Shown here one piece after another: positions 26,477 through 36,534 of a DNA stretch of 64,000 bases (within the stretch, counting starts at the first letter, position 1; the number at the start of each line of letters is the position of its first letter). This DNA is from Altericroceibacterium indicum (lineage in GTDB: Bacteria; Pseudomonadota; Alphaproteobacteria; Sphingomonadales; Sphingomonadaceae): NCBI RefSeq assembly GCF_009828105.1, contig NZ_WTYQ01000001.1, positions 806,001 to 870,000 of the forward strand, written 5' to 3'. The notes below the pieces were generated by a model. That model did not search any database. It saw nothing but the letters and a program-made list of their open reading frames with translations, and had not been told where the DNA came from. The translations under genes were made by a program, and so were the position numbers.

Positions 26477-29143
26477 TTAGCGCAGAGCAGCCTGCGCCGC
26501 AGCAAGCCGCGCAATGGGCACGCGGTATGGTGATGCGCTGACGTAATCCAGCCCGGTCTTCTCGCAGAAGTCGATGCTGGCCGGATCGCCGCCATGTTCA
26601 CCGCAAATGCCGAGTTTGATGCCGGGCCGTGTAGCGCGGCCGCGTTCCACGGCAAGCGATACCAACTGACCAACCCCGTCCACATCAATGCTGACGAATG
26701 GGTCGCGCGCATAAATGCCCTTCTCCACATAAGTGGAGAGGAAGCGGCCCGCATCATCGCGCGAAACGCCCAGAGTTGTCTGCGTCAAGTCATTGGTGCC
26801 AAAGGAGAAGAACATCGCTTCTTCAGCAATTTCACCAGCCATCAGAGCCGCTCGTGGAAGCTCGATCATCGTGCCGACGAGGTAGTCGATCTCGCGGCCC
26901 TTTTCGGTAAAGACGGTTGCAGCCGTGTCGTTCACCAGCTTGCGCAGGATTTCGAGTTCGCGCTTGGTCCCGACCAGTGGAATCATCACTTCAGGGATCG
27001 GTGCAAGGCCACTCTTGTCCGCCACGTCACAGGCCGCTTCAAAAATAGCGCGAGCCTGCATTTCGTAAATTTCAGGATAGGTGATGCCAAGACGGCAGCC
27101 ACGATGGCCGAGCATCGGGTTAAATTCGTGCAATTCTTCCGCCCGACGCTTCAGGTGATCGACCCCGAAGCCAGTGATTTCTGCCAGATCAGCAAATTCA
27201 TGATCGCCCGTGGGCAGGAATTCATGAAGCGGCGGATCGAGCAGGCGGATCGTGCATGGCAGAGGGGCCATAGCTTCGAAGATTTCAGTGAAATCCTTGC
27301 GCTGCTCAGGCAGCAGCTTGGCAAGCGCTTTGCGGCGCCCCTCTTCACTTTCTGCCAGAATCATTTCACGCACTGCACTGACGCGGCTGGCATCGAAGAA
27401 CATGTGTTCCGTGCGGCACAGGCCAATGCCCTCTGCACCGAATTGGCGTGCCATGGCGCAGTCAGCCGGTGTTTCCGCATTGGTGCGGACACCCATCCGG
27501 CGGTGGCCGTCGGCCCATTCCATCAGCTTGGCGAAATTGCCTTCCAGCTTCGGTTCGATCGTGTCCACCCGGCCATTCATTACCTGACCATTGGCACCAT
27601 CCAGCGTGATGATATCGCCTTCTTTCAGCTCGACACTGCCGATCCGCAAAGTGCGGGTCTTGCGGTCAATCGAGACGGCTGAAGCACCAGAGACGCAAGG
27701 GCGGCCCATACCGCGTGCGACCACGGCAGCATGGCTGGTCATCCCTCCGCGTGCGGTAAGAATGCCCTTGGCGGCATGCATCCCGTGAATATCTTCCGGG
27801 CTGGTTTCAACCCGGCACAAGATTACGGCTTCCCCGCGTTCAGCCCACGCTTCCGCCGTATCGGCATCAAGGACGATCTTGCCCGAAGCCGCCCCAGGTG
27901 ATGCAGGAAGGCCCGTGGTGAGCACATCGCGTTTGGCGTCCGGGTCAAGCGTTGGGTGAAGAAGCTGATCCAAAGCCATTGGATCGACGCGCAAAATTGC
28001 CGTTTTTTCGTCAATCAGCCCTTCTGCTACCATGTCCACCGCAAGCTTCAATGCGGCGGCAGCGGTGCGCTTGCCGCTGCGGGTCTGAAGCATCCACAAT
28101 TTGCCGCGTTCCACGGTAAATTCGATGTCCTGCATGTCTTTGTAGTGCTTTTCCAGCAGGTCAAAAACAGTGGCCAGTTCCTGATAAGCTGCGGGCATAG
28201 CCTCTTCCATCGAAGGGGCGGTTGCGCCGGAAGCTTCACGGGCGGATTTGGTGAGATATTGCGGCGTGCGGATACCTGCCACCACATCTTCACCCTGCGC
28301 ATTGACGAGATATTCGCCGTAATATTCTTTCACGCCAGTTGCCGGATCGCGGGTGAAAGCAACTCCGGTGGCGCTGGTGTCACCCATATTGCCGAACACC
28401 ATGGCCTGCACATTGACGGCCGTGCCCCAGCCGCCGGGAATGTCGTTCAACCGGCGATAGACCTTGGCACGGTCAGAATCCCAACTGTCAAAAACAGCAG
28501 CAATCGCGCCCCAGAGCTGTTCATGCACATCCTGCGGGAATGGCTCACCATTCTGTTCCTGTGCCACGATGGTCTTATACTGCCCCACCAGAGCGCGCCA
28601 ATCATCTGCGCTCATTTCGGTGTCCGCGAAATAGCCGTTTTCTTCCTTGGCGATTTCGAGCGCTTCTTCGAACAGACCGTGATCGAGACCAAGTACGACA
28701 TCGGAATACATCTGGACGAAGCGGCGGTAGGAATCCCACGCAAAGCGATCATCGCCAGACACGGCGGCCAGACCTTCAACCGTCTCATCATTGAGGCCGA
28801 GGTTGAGCACCGTATCCATCATGCCAGGCATGGAAACACGCGCGCCCGAACGGACCGACACCAGCAAAGGATCGGCATTGTCACCGAAGTTCTTGCCGAC
28901 CGTTTTTTCGATATGTTGCAGAGCCTTGGCAACTTCTTCTCGTAAAGAGTCTGAGAAGTTTGCGCCTTCTGCCAGATAGCGCACGCATTCTTCGGTGGTG
29001 ATCGTAAACCCCGGAGGAACCGGCAGGCCGATAGAGGCCATTTCCCCAAGGTTAGCGCCTTTACCACCGAGAAGATTCTTATCTTTTGCACGCGGATCAT
29101 CGTGACGAACGCCGCCACCGAACGTGTACACCATCTGGCTCAT
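26477..29143 (-). CDS. ppdK: Pyruvate, phosphate dikinase
   Basis: An 888-residue PPDK interconverting pyruvate, ATP and Pi with PEP, AMP and PPi. Domains in order: the N-terminal ATP-grasp (KNLLGGKGANLGEM, then SGARVSMPGMMDTVLNLG), the swivelling phosphohistidine domain with GGMTSHAAVVARGMGRPCV holding the catalytic His, and the C-terminal PEP/pyruvate TIM barrel (GLCRTEHMFF, MLGHRGCRLGI, FFSFGTNDLTQ, GICGEHGGDP with the catalytic Cys). The ATG at 29143 follows an AGGGG box; a TTG at 29176 is rejected because the extra residues are not family-like. Supports gluconeogenesis or anaplerosis. Downstream of glyS on the same strand. Confidence 0.96.
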   Translation of the reverse strand: MSQMVYTFGGGVRHDDPRAKDKNLLGGKGANLGEMASIGLPVPPGFTITTEECVRYLAEGANFSDSLREEVAKALQHIEKTVGKNFGDNADPLLVSVRSGARVSMPGMMDTVLNLGLNDETVEGLAAVSGDDRFAWDSYRRFVQMYSDVVLGLDHGLFEEALEIAKEENGYFADTEMSADDWRALVGQYKTIVAQEQNGEPFPQDVHEQLWGAIAAVFDSWDSDRAKVYRRLNDIPGGWGTAVNVQAMVFGNMGDTSATGVAFTRDPATGVKEYYGEYLVNAQGEDVVAGIRTPQYLTKSAREASGATAPSMEEAMPAAYQELATVFDLLEKHYKDMQDIEFTVERGKLWMLQTRSGKRTAAAALKLAVDMVAEGLIDEKTAILRVDPMALDQLLHPTLDPDAKRDVLTTGLPASPGAASGKIVLDADTAEAWAERGEAVILCRVETSPEDIHGMHAAKGILTARGGMTSHAAVVARGMGRPCVSGASAVSIDRKTRTLRIGSVELKEGDIITLDGANGQVMNGRVDTIEPKLEGNFAKLMEWADGHRRMGVRTNAETPADCAMARQFGAEGIGLCRTEHMFFDASRVSAVREMILAESEEGRRKALAKLLPEQRKDFTEIFEAMAPLPCTIRLLDPPLHEFLPTGDHEFADLAEITGFGVDHLKRRAEELHEFNPMLGHRGCRLGITYPEIYEMQARAIFEAACDVADKSGLAPIPEVMIPLVGTKRELEILRKLVNDTAATVFTEKGREIDYLVGTMIELPRAALMAGEIAEEAMFFSFGTNDLTQTTLGVSRDDAGRFLSTYVEKGIYARDPFVSIDVDGVGQLVSLAVERGRATRPGIKLGICGEHGGDPASIDFCEKTGLDYVSASPYRVPIARLAAAQAALR

Positions 29144-29199
29144 TAAATTATCCACCCCTGTCAGGTCATGAGACAATCACATCACCGAGTTTTAATCCC

Positions 29200-31476
29200 T
29201 CATCCCTCGATACGTGAGAAATCTGCAACATTGTGCACTGCGGCACGGAATTGGGCAAGCAATGAGAGACGAGATGATCGTTTTTCCCTTTCAGGTGCAT
29301 TCACGATCACAGTCTCAAAGAACGCATCAATCGGAGCGCGCAATGTGGCCAAAGCCGCCATCGCCCCTTCGAAATCCTCTGCCGCCACAGCCGCAGCTGC
29401 CCGCGGCTCAGCCTCACTCAACGCTTCAATCAGTGCTTTTTCAGCCACTTCCGGCTCATAAGAGATCTCCGCAAGGTGGCGCTCAGCCATTTTAGCGCGG
29501 ATCACCGGAGCAAGGTCCGGATCATCGACCAGGGCCAGCGGATCTTCTTCGCCTGTGCGAGAAATTTCAGCCTCATCCCCCTGCCAATCCTCTTTCTTGA
29601 GGATATTGGCCGCGCGCTTATATCCGGCGAGCAGATTGGCGCCGTCTTCTGTTCCGATAAAGGCCTGAAGAGCGGCAATGCGCTTCACCATACGAACATT
29701 GTCACCGCCTTGCTCAACAGCAACCACGGCATCGACCATGTCGTGACGAATATCTGCATCGCGTTGCTGGACCTTCAAACGCTCGATCAGGAAATTCGCA
29801 ATCTCCTGCCCCGCCTCTGCTGATTTGCCAGGATGGGCCGCAGCCGTAATCAGATCAAAAATCGAGACGCGAAGTTCATTTTCAAGAATGAGGCTGAGAA
29901 TGCCAATCGCTGCGCGTCTGAGAGCGAAAGGATCTTTCGAGCCCGTCGGCTTTTCTTCAATTTGGAAAAAGCCGACCAGCGTATCCAGCTTATCCGCCAG
30001 CGCGACCGCAACCGTTACCGGAACATGAGGCACATCATCGCCCTGCCCGACCGGCTTGTAATGGTCGCGGATGGCGTCGGCTACGGCGTCGGGTAGACCT
30101 TCGGCGCGGGCGTAATATCCGCCCATAAGGCCTTGAAGTTCTGGAAATTCCCCGACCATTTCGGTGACGAGATCGGCCTTGGACAGCCTTGCTGCCAGTT
30201 CCACCTGATCGGCCAGTTGCTTTACTGCACCCTCGTCATTCCCGCGAAGGCGGGAATCCGGTTGGCTAGGCTGCGTGTCCCCGCTCTGGCCCCCCGCCTG
30301 CGCGGGGGTGACGATTTGAGGGGCAATCGCGCCGGTTTGAGGGGTAACAATGCCTTCTTCAACCAGCCAGCGGGCGAGTTTGGCCACCCGCTCCACCTTG
30401 TCGGCCACGGTACCGAGCTTTTCGTGGAAAGTGATCCGCTGCAAGCCCTCGGCATGATCTGCCAATTGCTTCTTGCGATCCACATCCCAGAAGAAGCGGG
30501 CATCGGAGAGCCGGGCGGCAAGGACTTTTTCATTGCCCGCCACAATCGCCACGCCGCCATCTGTGGCCGCGATATTCGCGGTGCAGATGAAGGCATTAGC
30601 AAGCTTGCCGGAAGCATCGTTGCAGACGAAATATTTCTGATTGATCCGCGTGGTAAGCTGGATCACTTCCGGCGGCACTTCGAGGAAGGCTTCATCGAAA
30701 CGGCCCAGAAGCGGCTGTGGCCATTCTGTGAGGCCCGCATTTTCAACCACCAAACCTTCATCTTCCACCAGTGTAAGGCCCGCAGCCTGTGCGGCTTCGC
30801 TCGCCTTTTGGCGGATCAGCGCTTCACGTTCGGCATGATCGACAATCACATGGCAAGCGCGGAGCTTATCCTGATAATTGTCGACATGGCCAATGGTGAT
30901 ATCACCCGAATGATGGAACCTGTGGCCCAGCGTCACCAGCCCACTGGTCACGCCATGAACCTCGCAATCGACCAGTTCTTCACCAAACAGCGCGAGAATA
31001 CCTGACAGCGGGCGAACCCAGCGCAGGCTTTCCGTGCTGGCTGAAGCCGCGCCCCAGCGCATACTTTTGGGCCATGGAAAAGCGCGGATGATCGCCGGAA
31101 TGGCTTCTGCCAGAACATCCTTCACCGCACGGCCGGGAACATTCTTTACGGCAAAATAGGTCGCCCTGCCCTTCACTTCACGCAGCTCAAGCTGATCGCG
31201 GGTAACGCCATTCTTGCGGCAGAATCCCTCAATCGCCTGGTCGGGCGCGCCTTCTGGCGGGCCCTTGGCTTCTTCGCTCACTGCTTCTGTCTGTTCAGGC
31301 AGATTGCGCGCGATCAGCGCAAGGCGGCGCGGGGTGGACCAGATGGTCAGATCGCCCAACGTGATCCCGGCAGAGTCCATCTGGGCGCGGAACAGTTTTG
31401 CCAGATCAGCGCGCGCGCCTTTCTGCATCCGGGCAGGAATTTCTTCGCAGCGTAATTCGAGGAGGAAGTCGGTCAT
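29200..31476 (-). CDS. glyS: Glycyl-tRNA synthetase beta subunit, carrying an inserted palindromic element
   Basis: A 758-residue beta subunit of the alpha2beta2 glycyl-tRNA synthetase. Family blocks are present: [14 protein letters not shown] at the N-terminus, [19 protein letters not shown], the [18 protein letters not shown] block, and after residue 423 [25 protein letters not shown]. Between them, residues about 377-418 form a non-family stretch ([16 protein letters not shown] then [10 protein letters not shown]) encoded by a palindromic repeat. It lies in a surface-type linker and keeps the frame. The ATG at 31476 overlaps the glyQ stop by four bases, showing coupling; a GTG nine bases upstream is less likely. 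The protein must still work if this is the only copy. Confidence 0.95.
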   Translation of the reverse strand: MTDFLLELRCEEIPARMQKGARADLAKLFRAQMDSAGITLGDLTIWSTPRRLALIARNLPEQTEAVSEEAKGPPEGAPDQAIEGFCRKNGVTRDQLELREVKGRATYFAVKNVPGRAVKDVLAEAIPAIIRAFPWPKSMRWGAASASTESLRWVRPLSGILALFGEELVDCEVHGVTSGLVTLGHRFHHSGDITIGHVDNYQDKLRACHVIVDHAEREALIRQKASEAAQAAGLTLVEDEGLVVENAGLTEWPQPLLGRFDEAFLEVPPEVIQLTTRINQKYFVCNDASGKLANAFICTANIAATDGGVAIVAGNEKVLAARLSDARFFWDVDRKKQLADHAEGLQRITFHEKLGTVADKVERVAKLARWLVEEGIVTPQTGAIAPQIVTPAQAGGQSGDTQPSQPDSRLRGNDEGAVKQLADQVELAARLSKADLVTEMVGEFPELQGLMGGYYARAEGLPDAVADAIRDHYKPVGQGDDVPHVPVTVAVALADKLDTLVGFFQIEEKPTGSKDPFALRRAAIGILSLILENELRVSIFDLITAAAHPGKSAEAGQEIANFLIERLKVQQRDADIRHDMVDAVVAVEQGGDNVRMVKRIAALQAFIGTEDGANLLAGYKRAANILKKEDWQGDEAEISRTGEEDPLALVDDPDLAPVIRAKMAERHLAEISYEPEVAEKALIEALSEAEPRAAAAVAAEDFEGAMAALATLRAPIDAFFETVIVNAPEREKRSSRLSLLAQFRAAVHNVADFSRIEG
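30235..30312. repeat. REP-like palindromic element inserted in-frame in glyS
   Basis: The 78-base element starts GTCATTCCCGCGAAGGCGGG and ends CGCGGGGGTGAC: each end is a hairpin (30240-30255 and about 30290-30307), and the two ends are mutually inverted (GTCA...TGAC). This is the layout of the interspersed CCCGC-type palindromic repeats common in intergenic regions of proteobacterial genomes. Its length is a multiple of three and it is read in the frame encoding VTPAQAGG...SRLRGND on the minus strand. A nearby direct repeat TTTGAGGGG (30315, 30336) may be a trace of the insertion. No second copy was seen in this window. Confidence 0.8.
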
Positions 31477-32384
31477 GCCTGCCACTCCGGATATTCTTCG
31501 GTCCAGCGGGGCGTTTCCTTCTCCACATGGGCCACGCAGGCGCCCCGTGCGAGATCACGCACCCGGCCCATGTATGAAGCGCGTTCCTGCACAGAAATCA
31601 CGCCACGCGCCTGAAGCAGATTGAAGATATGGCTGGCTTCAATCGCCTGTTCATAAGCAGCAATCGGCACACCAGCGTTAAGTGCGTTCCGGCATTCAGC
31701 CTCAGCCTTGTTGAACAGATCAAACAAGGCATCCGTATCGGCCACTTCGAAATTCCATTTGGACATCTGCTTCTCATTTTCGAGAAACACATCGCCATAG
31801 GTGAAGGCAGGGCCATTTTCGTTCGGCGTGTTGAACGCCAGATCGTAGACGCTATCCTTGTTCTGGATATACATCGCCAGACGTTCCAGACCGTAGGTCA
31901 GTTCACCAGCCACAGGCTTGCAATCATAGCCGCCCATTTGCTGGAAATAAGTGAACTGGGTGACTTCCATCCCATCGCACCAGACTTCCCAGCCAAGGCC
32001 CCATGCGCCAAGCGTGGGCGATTCCCAATCATCTTCCACGAAGCGGATATCATGCTTCAGCGGATCAATGCCGATCACTTCAAGGCTCTTGAGGTAGAGC
32101 TCCTGAAGGTTGGGTGGGCTTGGCTTCAGGATCACCTGATATTGGTAATAATGCTGAAGACGATTGGGGTTTTCACCATAGCGGCCATCGGTCGGGCGGC
32201 GGCAGGGTTGGACAAAGGCCGCATTCCACGGCTCCGGGCCGAGGGCGCGCAATGTCGTCGCCGTATGAAAGGTACCAGCGCCAACGCGCATGTCGTATGG
32301 TTGCAGGATCAGACAACCCTGCGCACTCCAATAATCATGGAGCGCTAGGATCATGTCCTGGAAGCTCTCAGGTGCTTTTGTCAT
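31473..32384 (-). CDS. glyQ: Glycyl-tRNA synthetase alpha subunit
   Basis: A 303-residue catalytic alpha subunit. It opens with [19 protein letters not shown] and has the class II motifs [59 protein letters not shown] and [10 protein letters not shown]. Length is normal. glyQ-glyS-ppdK lie in one direction, with four-base coupling between the two subunits. The 5' side faces the TraB paralogs across 229 bases. Confidence 0.97.
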   Translation of the reverse strand: MTKAPESFQDMILALHDYWSAQGCLILQPYDMRVGAGTFHTATTLRALGPEPWNAAFVQPCRRPTDGRYGENPNRLQHYYQYQVILKPSPPNLQELYLKSLEVIGIDPLKHDIRFVEDDWESPTLGAWGLGWEVWCDGMEVTQFTYFQQMGGYDCKPVAGELTYGLERLAMYIQNKDSVYDLAFNTPNENGPAFTYGDVFLENEKQMSKWNFEVADTDALFDLFNKAEAECRNALNAGVPIAAYEQAIEASHIFNLLQARGVISVQERASYMGRVRDLARGACVAHVEKETPRWTEEYPEWQA

Positions 32385-32613
32385 CGTGGATGCGCCATGG
32401 CCGATGGTCGGAAATGCGTCAATGGAGCAATCGGCGGATGTAACAATGCAACATCTGTGTCTTTCTTGACACGAGAAGATTTTCTGGGCTTTCTCAGTGG
32501 CAATTGGCGCTTATCGCAAATGCCTAAAATGTTTACGAGGAACCTCTGAGGGTGGTCGATGCGTTGTCGGGTCAGAAATGGGACGAGCCCGGCTCCATCA
32601 AGAAAGGCAATTC

Positions 32614-33510
32614 ATGTTCAAACTGTCACGTGTGATTCCTTCGCTGGTCGCATTTTGCCTCAGTTTCGTGACGATGGGCTGCGTTACGCCGCAGGCGGTT
32701 GCTGAAAGCACCGCCAATGGCCCGGCATTATGGGAAGTGTCTGATGATGACACGACGATATATCTCTTCGGGACAGTTCACGCTCTTCCTACAGATGTCG
32801 ATTGGTTTCGCGGACCGATCAAAACCGCATTTGACAGTTCGGACGAACTGGTGACCGAAATCGCCCTCAACGATACGAGCGGAATGCAGAAGCTCATTCT
32901 GGAGAAGGGAATGCTTCCCAAGGGCCAGAATTTGCGTGACATGATGACACCGGAAAACCGCATTCAATATGAGGAGGCAATGGTCTCCCTTGGCGTTCCA
33001 GTGGAAGCCTTTGACCATTTCAAACCCTGGTATGCGGCCATGACATTGCAGGTTCTGCCCATTCTTCATTCGGGCTATATGCAGGACAGCGGCGTCGAAA
33101 ATGTTTTGTCCGGACAGGGTACAACCAAAAAGATGGCTGCGCTTGAAACTGCAGAGCAGCAGCTTGACCTGTTTGATAGCTTGCCCATGCAGCAGCAATT
33201 GACCTATCTCGACCAGACAGTTGAAACCGCCTCCCAGATTGTCCCGACTATTGATGAGATGGTGGCAGAATGGCTGGCAGGTGATGCGGATGATCTGGCC
33301 AAATTGCTCAACTCTGAAATGACCGACCCGGCGCTGTACAAGCGACTGCTGACCAATCGAAATGCACATTGGGCCGATTGGATCGCGCACCGTATGAAGC
33401 AGCCCGGCACGGTGTTTCTGGCCGTTGGTGCGGGGCATCTTGCCGGCAAAGGCAGTGTGCAGGACCAGTTGAAGAAGCGCGGTATCAAAGCGCGCCGCAT
33501 CAACGAATGA
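32614..33510 (+). CDS. TraB/GumN family protein, copy 1
   Basis: A 298-residue exported protein. The ATG at 32614 follows an AAAGG box; it gives a signal peptide (hydrophobic 8-24, likely cleavage after VAE or a lipidated MGC Cys) that the longer frame would bury. The TraB/GumN core shows PALWEVSDDDTTIYLFGTVH with the GxxH-like motif, then FDHFKPWYAAMTLQ, and ends FLAVGAGHLAGKGSVQDQLKKRG, the paired GxxH motif. The family resembles Tiki metalloproteases; these motifs could hold a metal. Function here unknown. It overlaps the next gene (ATGA), its own paralog. Confidence 0.85.
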   Translation: MFKLSRVIPSLVAFCLSFVTMGCVTPQAVAESTANGPALWEVSDDDTTIYLFGTVHALPTDVDWFRGPIKTAFDSSDELVTEIALNDTSGMQKLILEKGMLPKGQNLRDMMTPENRIQYEEAMVSLGVPVEAFDHFKPWYAAMTLQVLPILHSGYMQDSGVENVLSGQGTTKKMAALETAEQQLDLFDSLPMQQQLTYLDQTVETASQIVPTIDEMVAEWLAGDADDLAKLLNSEMTDPALYKRLLTNRNAHWADWIAHRMKQPGTVFLAVGAGHLAGKGSVQDQLKKRGIKARRINE

Positions 33511-34373
33511 TCAAGCGCCTCCTGCCGCTTTTCGCAGCCCTGTGCCTGTTGGCATGTCAGGGTAAGCCGGCGCAGAACTGGCCTGCTCCCAGCCCCGCAT
33601 TATGGGAAGTTCGCGGGGCTGATGATACGGTGAAGGGCTGGCTTTTTGGGACGGTCCACGCCTTGCCGGATGGTGTGGAATGGCGCACTCCTCTGCTCGA
33701 CCATGTGGTAAAAGAGGCTGACCTGCTCGTGGTTGAAGTTACCAATCTTGATGACAAAGCAGCCGCCAATGCAAGCTTTATGCGATTTGCCAAGGCATCC
33801 GGCCTGCCCCCGCTCATGGATCGTGTACCACAGAAAGACCGCCCCGCCCTCACCCGCCTGATGCGGGATGCCGATGCCCGGCAAGGCGATTTTGTCCCCT
33901 ATGACAGTTGGGCGGCAGCGCTAATGCTCGCCAATGCGGCGCAATCGGGTAAAGAGCCGGAGAACGGTGTTGACCGGTGGTTGCTCAAGCGCAACATCAA
34001 GACGGTCGGGTTGGAAGGCTTTGAGCAGCAATTCAGGATTTTCGATCAACTGTCTCAGTCACAACAGGTGGCCTTGTTGATGGGGGTTGCTGAAGAAACT
34101 CAGGATAGCGAAAGTGATGGCAATTTGCGCGCATGGCTCACCGGCGATGTTGATGCGCTGAAAGCCGAAACCAGCAAGGGTATTCTGGCCGACCCGGCCT
34201 TGCGCCAAACATTGCTGATTGATCGCAATGAACGCTGGGCAGGGGTTATCGATGGTTGGCTGAAGAAAGACCACGCAGTGCTGGTGGCTGTCGGCGCTGC
34301 CCATATGCTGGGCGATAAAGGGCTACCTGCCCTCTTGCGTCAGCGCGGATATAGCGTGAACCGCATTCAATAG
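33507..34373 (+). CDS. TraB/GumN family lipoprotein, copy 2
   Basis: A 288-residue lipoprotein (lipobox LCLLACQ) paralogous to the preceding gene: [35 protein letters not shown] and [24 protein letters not shown] line up with copy 1. The ATG overlaps the previous stop. The pair is therefore a tandem duplication translated together; copy 2 has a clean lipoprotein signal whereas copy 1 does not. Function as for copy 1 unknown. Confidence 0.86.
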   Translation: MIKRLLPLFAALCLLACQGKPAQNWPAPSPALWEVRGADDTVKGWLFGTVHALPDGVEWRTPLLDHVVKEADLLVVEVTNLDDKAAANASFMRFAKASGLPPLMDRVPQKDRPALTRLMRDADARQGDFVPYDSWAAALMLANAAQSGKEPENGVDRWLLKRNIKTVGLEGFEQQFRIFDQLSQSQQVALLMGVAEETQDSESDGNLRAWLTGDVDALKAETSKGILADPALRQTLLIDRNERWAGVIDGWLKKDHAVLVAVGAAHMLGDKGLPALLRQRGYSVNRIQ

Positions 34374-34498
34374 GCGGGCCTCGCACCAGTGCTTGCATTA
34401 TGGCGGCATTGGTATTATGCGGCCTTCTTTCCCGTTATCGGTCATCCCTGGAGGCGTGGCGGGAGAAAACACATCTACGTTATTCGAAAGGCATGATT

Positions 34499-35143
34499 AT
34501 GAGCGACGCTCTGACCCTGCCGGCTGAAACACGCGATCGGGTTGGCAAGGGAGCCTCCCGTGTACTCCGTCGTGAAGGCCGGACACCCGCAGTTATCTAT
34601 GGTGCGAACCAGGACCCTGTGGCCATTCATCTTGAAGAAAAAGAACTCTCGAAGCAGCTGAACACCGGCCACTTCATGACTTCTATCGTTAATCTTGAAG
34701 TGAATGGTGAAATCATTCGCACGCTGCCGAAGGACGTTGTTCTTCACCCGGTCAGCGACGCGCCGATCCATGCCGACTTCCTGCGCCTTTCCAAGGACGC
34801 AACGGTTGAAGTTCTGGTTCCGGTTATCTTCACCAATGAAGAAGCTTCACCGGGCCTCAAGAAGGGCGGCGTGCTGAACGTCGTTCGTCATGAACTCGAC
34901 CTCATCTGCGATGCAAGCCGCATTCCAAATGATATCGAAATCGACGTTACCGGCCTTGAAGTTGGTGATTCGATCCATATCAGCCATGTGAAGCTGCCTG
35001 CTGGTTCCGAAAGCGCGATCACTGATCGTGACTTCACCATCGCAACCATCGTTGCTCCGTCCGCTCTCAAGCGTTCGGAAGCCGAAGCGGCGGCTGAAGA
35101 AACTGAAGTCACTGAACAGACTGACAGTACAGTTGAAGGCTAA
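34499..35143 (+). CDS. rplY: 50S ribosomal protein bL25 (CTC type)
   Basis: A 214-residue long-form bL25, which binds 5S rRNA. N-terminal L25 domain: [29 protein letters not shown]; the C-terminal TL5/CTC domain covers about residues 95-190 ([21 protein letters not shown] and LKLPAGS-type segments). The C-terminus is Glu/Thr-rich and probably flexible. ATG 34499 is chosen for spacing to AAAGG; ATG 34493 is two codons earlier. rplY-pth is a widespread pair. A terminator lies between the two. Confidence 0.95.
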   Translation: MSDALTLPAETRDRVGKGASRVLRREGRTPAVIYGANQDPVAIHLEEKELSKQLNTGHFMTSIVNLEVNGEIIRTLPKDVVLHPVSDAPIHADFLRLSKDATVEVLVPVIFTNEEASPGLKKGGVLNVVRHELDLICDASRIPNDIEIDVTGLEVGDSIHISHVKLPAGSESAITDRDFTIATIVAPSALKRSEAEAAAEETEVTEQTDSTVEG

Positions 35144-35183
35144 ACCCTCCAAGGGTTGAAGCGCTTTACTGCGTGAACTATTG

Positions 35184-35219
35184 CGCCGGCCATACCTCAA
35201 CAGGTGTGGCCGGCGTTTT
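35184..35219 (+). terminator. Intrinsic terminator between rplY and pth
   Basis: CGCCGGCCATACC (35184-35196) pairs with GGTGTGGCCGGCG with one G-U pair, 6-7 base loop, then TTTT. It should end or attenuate transcription after rplY; pth may be transcribed by read-through or from its own promoter. Confidence 0.85.
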
Positions 35220-35251
35220 CATGTCGGCTGCATCAGAATTAGGATCACGCC

Positions 35252-35821
35252 ATGCAACTCTGGGTAGGTCTCGGAAATCCCGGCCCGCAATATGCCATGC
35301 AACGCCACAATGTCGGCTTCATGGCGCTGGACGTAATGGCCGACATGCATAATTTCGGCGCGGTGCAGAAGAAATTTCAGGGTTGGGTTCAGGAAGGTCG
35401 CATCGGTACGGAAAAGGTCATTTTCCTCAAACCGGCAACCTATATGAATGAAAGTGGCCGTTCTGTCGGGGAAGCCATGCGTTTCTATAAGCTGGATCTT
35501 AACGCTTTAACGGTATTCCATGACGAGCTGGATCTCGCGCCTTTCAAAGTGAAAGTGAAGCAAGGCGGCGGTCATGCTGGTCATAATGGCCTGCGTTCGA
35601 TCGATCAGCATTGTGGTGGAGAATTTCAGCGCGTACGCCTCGGTATTGGCCATCCGGGGCATAAGGATCGTGTGACCGGCTATGTTCTCGGCAATTACGC
35701 CAAGGCTGAGCAAGATGCATTGGTGGGTATGTTGGGAGCAGTGAGTGCAGAAGCAGAATGGCTTATCAAGGGCGATGCCCCGCGCTTTATGACTGAAGTC
35801 GCGCGGCGTCAGCAGGACTGA
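35252..35821 (+). CDS. pth: Peptidyl-tRNA hydrolase
   Basis: A 189-residue Pth releasing peptides from stalled peptidyl-tRNA. Family signatures: LWVGLGNPGPQYAMQRHNVGFMALD with the catalytic His, FLKPATYMNESGRSV with the tRNA-binding Asn, FHDELDLAPFKVKVKQGGGHAGHNGLRSI, with the catalytic Asp-His system, and RVRLGIGHPGHKDRVTGYVL. Normal length. Immediately after its stop there is a palindrome TGTCATT-TG-AATGACA (35827-35842). Confidence 0.96.
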   Translation: MQLWVGLGNPGPQYAMQRHNVGFMALDVMADMHNFGAVQKKFQGWVQEGRIGTEKVIFLKPATYMNESGRSVGEAMRFYKLDLNALTVFHDELDLAPFKVKVKQGGGHAGHNGLRSIDQHCGGEFQRVRLGIGHPGHKDRVTGYVLGNYAKAEQDALVGMLGAVSAEAEWLIKGDAPRFMTEVARRQQD

Positions 35822-35984
35822 ATGTCTGTCATTTGAATGACATGATAAGATTCTGTCCCAGATAAAAACAGTCTCACCACAGGGTTGGACTTGCTTCTTA
35901 GGATGCTCTTGAAGGCATCCACGAAATGTAAAAGGGGATCTGCCCACATCGGGTGATCTTTTAGATTATGATGAAGGGTAGGAT

Positions 35985-36326
35985 ATGATCCGCAAATTTT
36001 CCGTTATTCTCGCTGGCGCATGTGCGCTGAGCATGGCCGCTCCGGCTTCTGCACATTGGTGGTGGGGTAGCTCCAGCTCCTCCGGCGGCTGGTCTTCAAG
36101 CACCAGCACCAGCAGCGGTTCTTCAACTTCAACCAGCACCAGCAGCGGTTCTTCAACTTCAACCAGCTCCACTTCAGGCGGTTCAACCACGTCAACATCG
36201 GGTGGAACCACCACCGGCGGTACGGCAGTTCCTGAACCCGGGATGCTGGGCATGGCTGGTCTTGGCCTTCTCGGTCTTGGCGCAATCCAGACACGCCGTC
36301 GCAAGCTTGCACGCAAGGCGGCCTGA
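35985..36326 (+). CDS. Ser/Thr-rich PEP-CTERM surface protein
   Basis: A 113-residue exported protein: signal peptide 1-23 (cleaved after ASA), then HWWWG and about 60 residues of almost pure Ser/Thr/Gly low-complexity sequence, and at the C-terminus a PEP-CTERM sorting signal: VPEPGMLGMAGLGLLGLG followed by the basic QTRRRKLARK. Such proteins are cleaved by an exosortase (not in this window) and are usually heavily glycosylated and tied to exopolysaccharide or biofilm formation. The Ser/Thr tract fits glycosylation. Two 30-base direct repeats lie within it. Confidence 0.85.
   Translation: MIRKFSVILAGACALSMAAPASAHWWWGSSSSSGGWSSSTSTSSGSSTSTSTSSGSSTSTSSTSGGSTTSTSGGTTTGGTAVPEPGMLGMAGLGLLGLGAIQTRRRKLARKAA
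36103..36162 (+). repeat. Two tandem 30-base repeats in the PEP-CTERM gene
   Basis: The 30-base unit starting CCAGCACCAGCAGCGGTTCT occurs twice head to tail (36103-36132 and 36133-36162) without mismatch, with a partial third unit after it. Each unit encodes ten Ser/Thr/Gly residues in the same frame. Copy number could vary by slippage or recombination without a frameshift. Confidence 0.85.
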
Positions 36327-36434
36327 AGAACGCAGGCAGATGAGCCTTATCTGTTATTTGGCGGTCTTTTACGGGCGTGAATAACACATTCGGGCAGGTC
36401 TGAAAGGAAGTAGCTCCTCTTCCAAAAGACCAAG

Positions 36435-36466
36435 GGCGCTTTCTCCTTCGGGTGAAAGCGCCTTTT
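36435..36466 (+). terminator. Intrinsic terminator after the PEP-CTERM gene
   Basis: GGCGCTTTC (36435-36443) pairs with GAAAGCGCC (36454-36462), followed by TTTT. Lies 108 bases after the PEP-CTERM stop and 69 bases before ychF. Confidence 0.8.
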
Positions 36467-36534
36467 GCATGTCTGGCCTTTCGGCGTCAGCGGCGCTAAA
36501 GCGTCGCCAAACACGCTTTCGAGGAAATGATATC

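Noticed and set aside
26594-28945. Long plus-strand frames opposite ppdK (362 and 329 codons)
   Set aside because: They are antisense shadows of a highly conserved gene, with no family motifs and no ribosome sites.
30133-31005. 290-codon plus-strand frame opposite glyS
   Set aside because: Antisense to conserved synthetase sequence; only its passage through the palindromic element is of interest, not its product.
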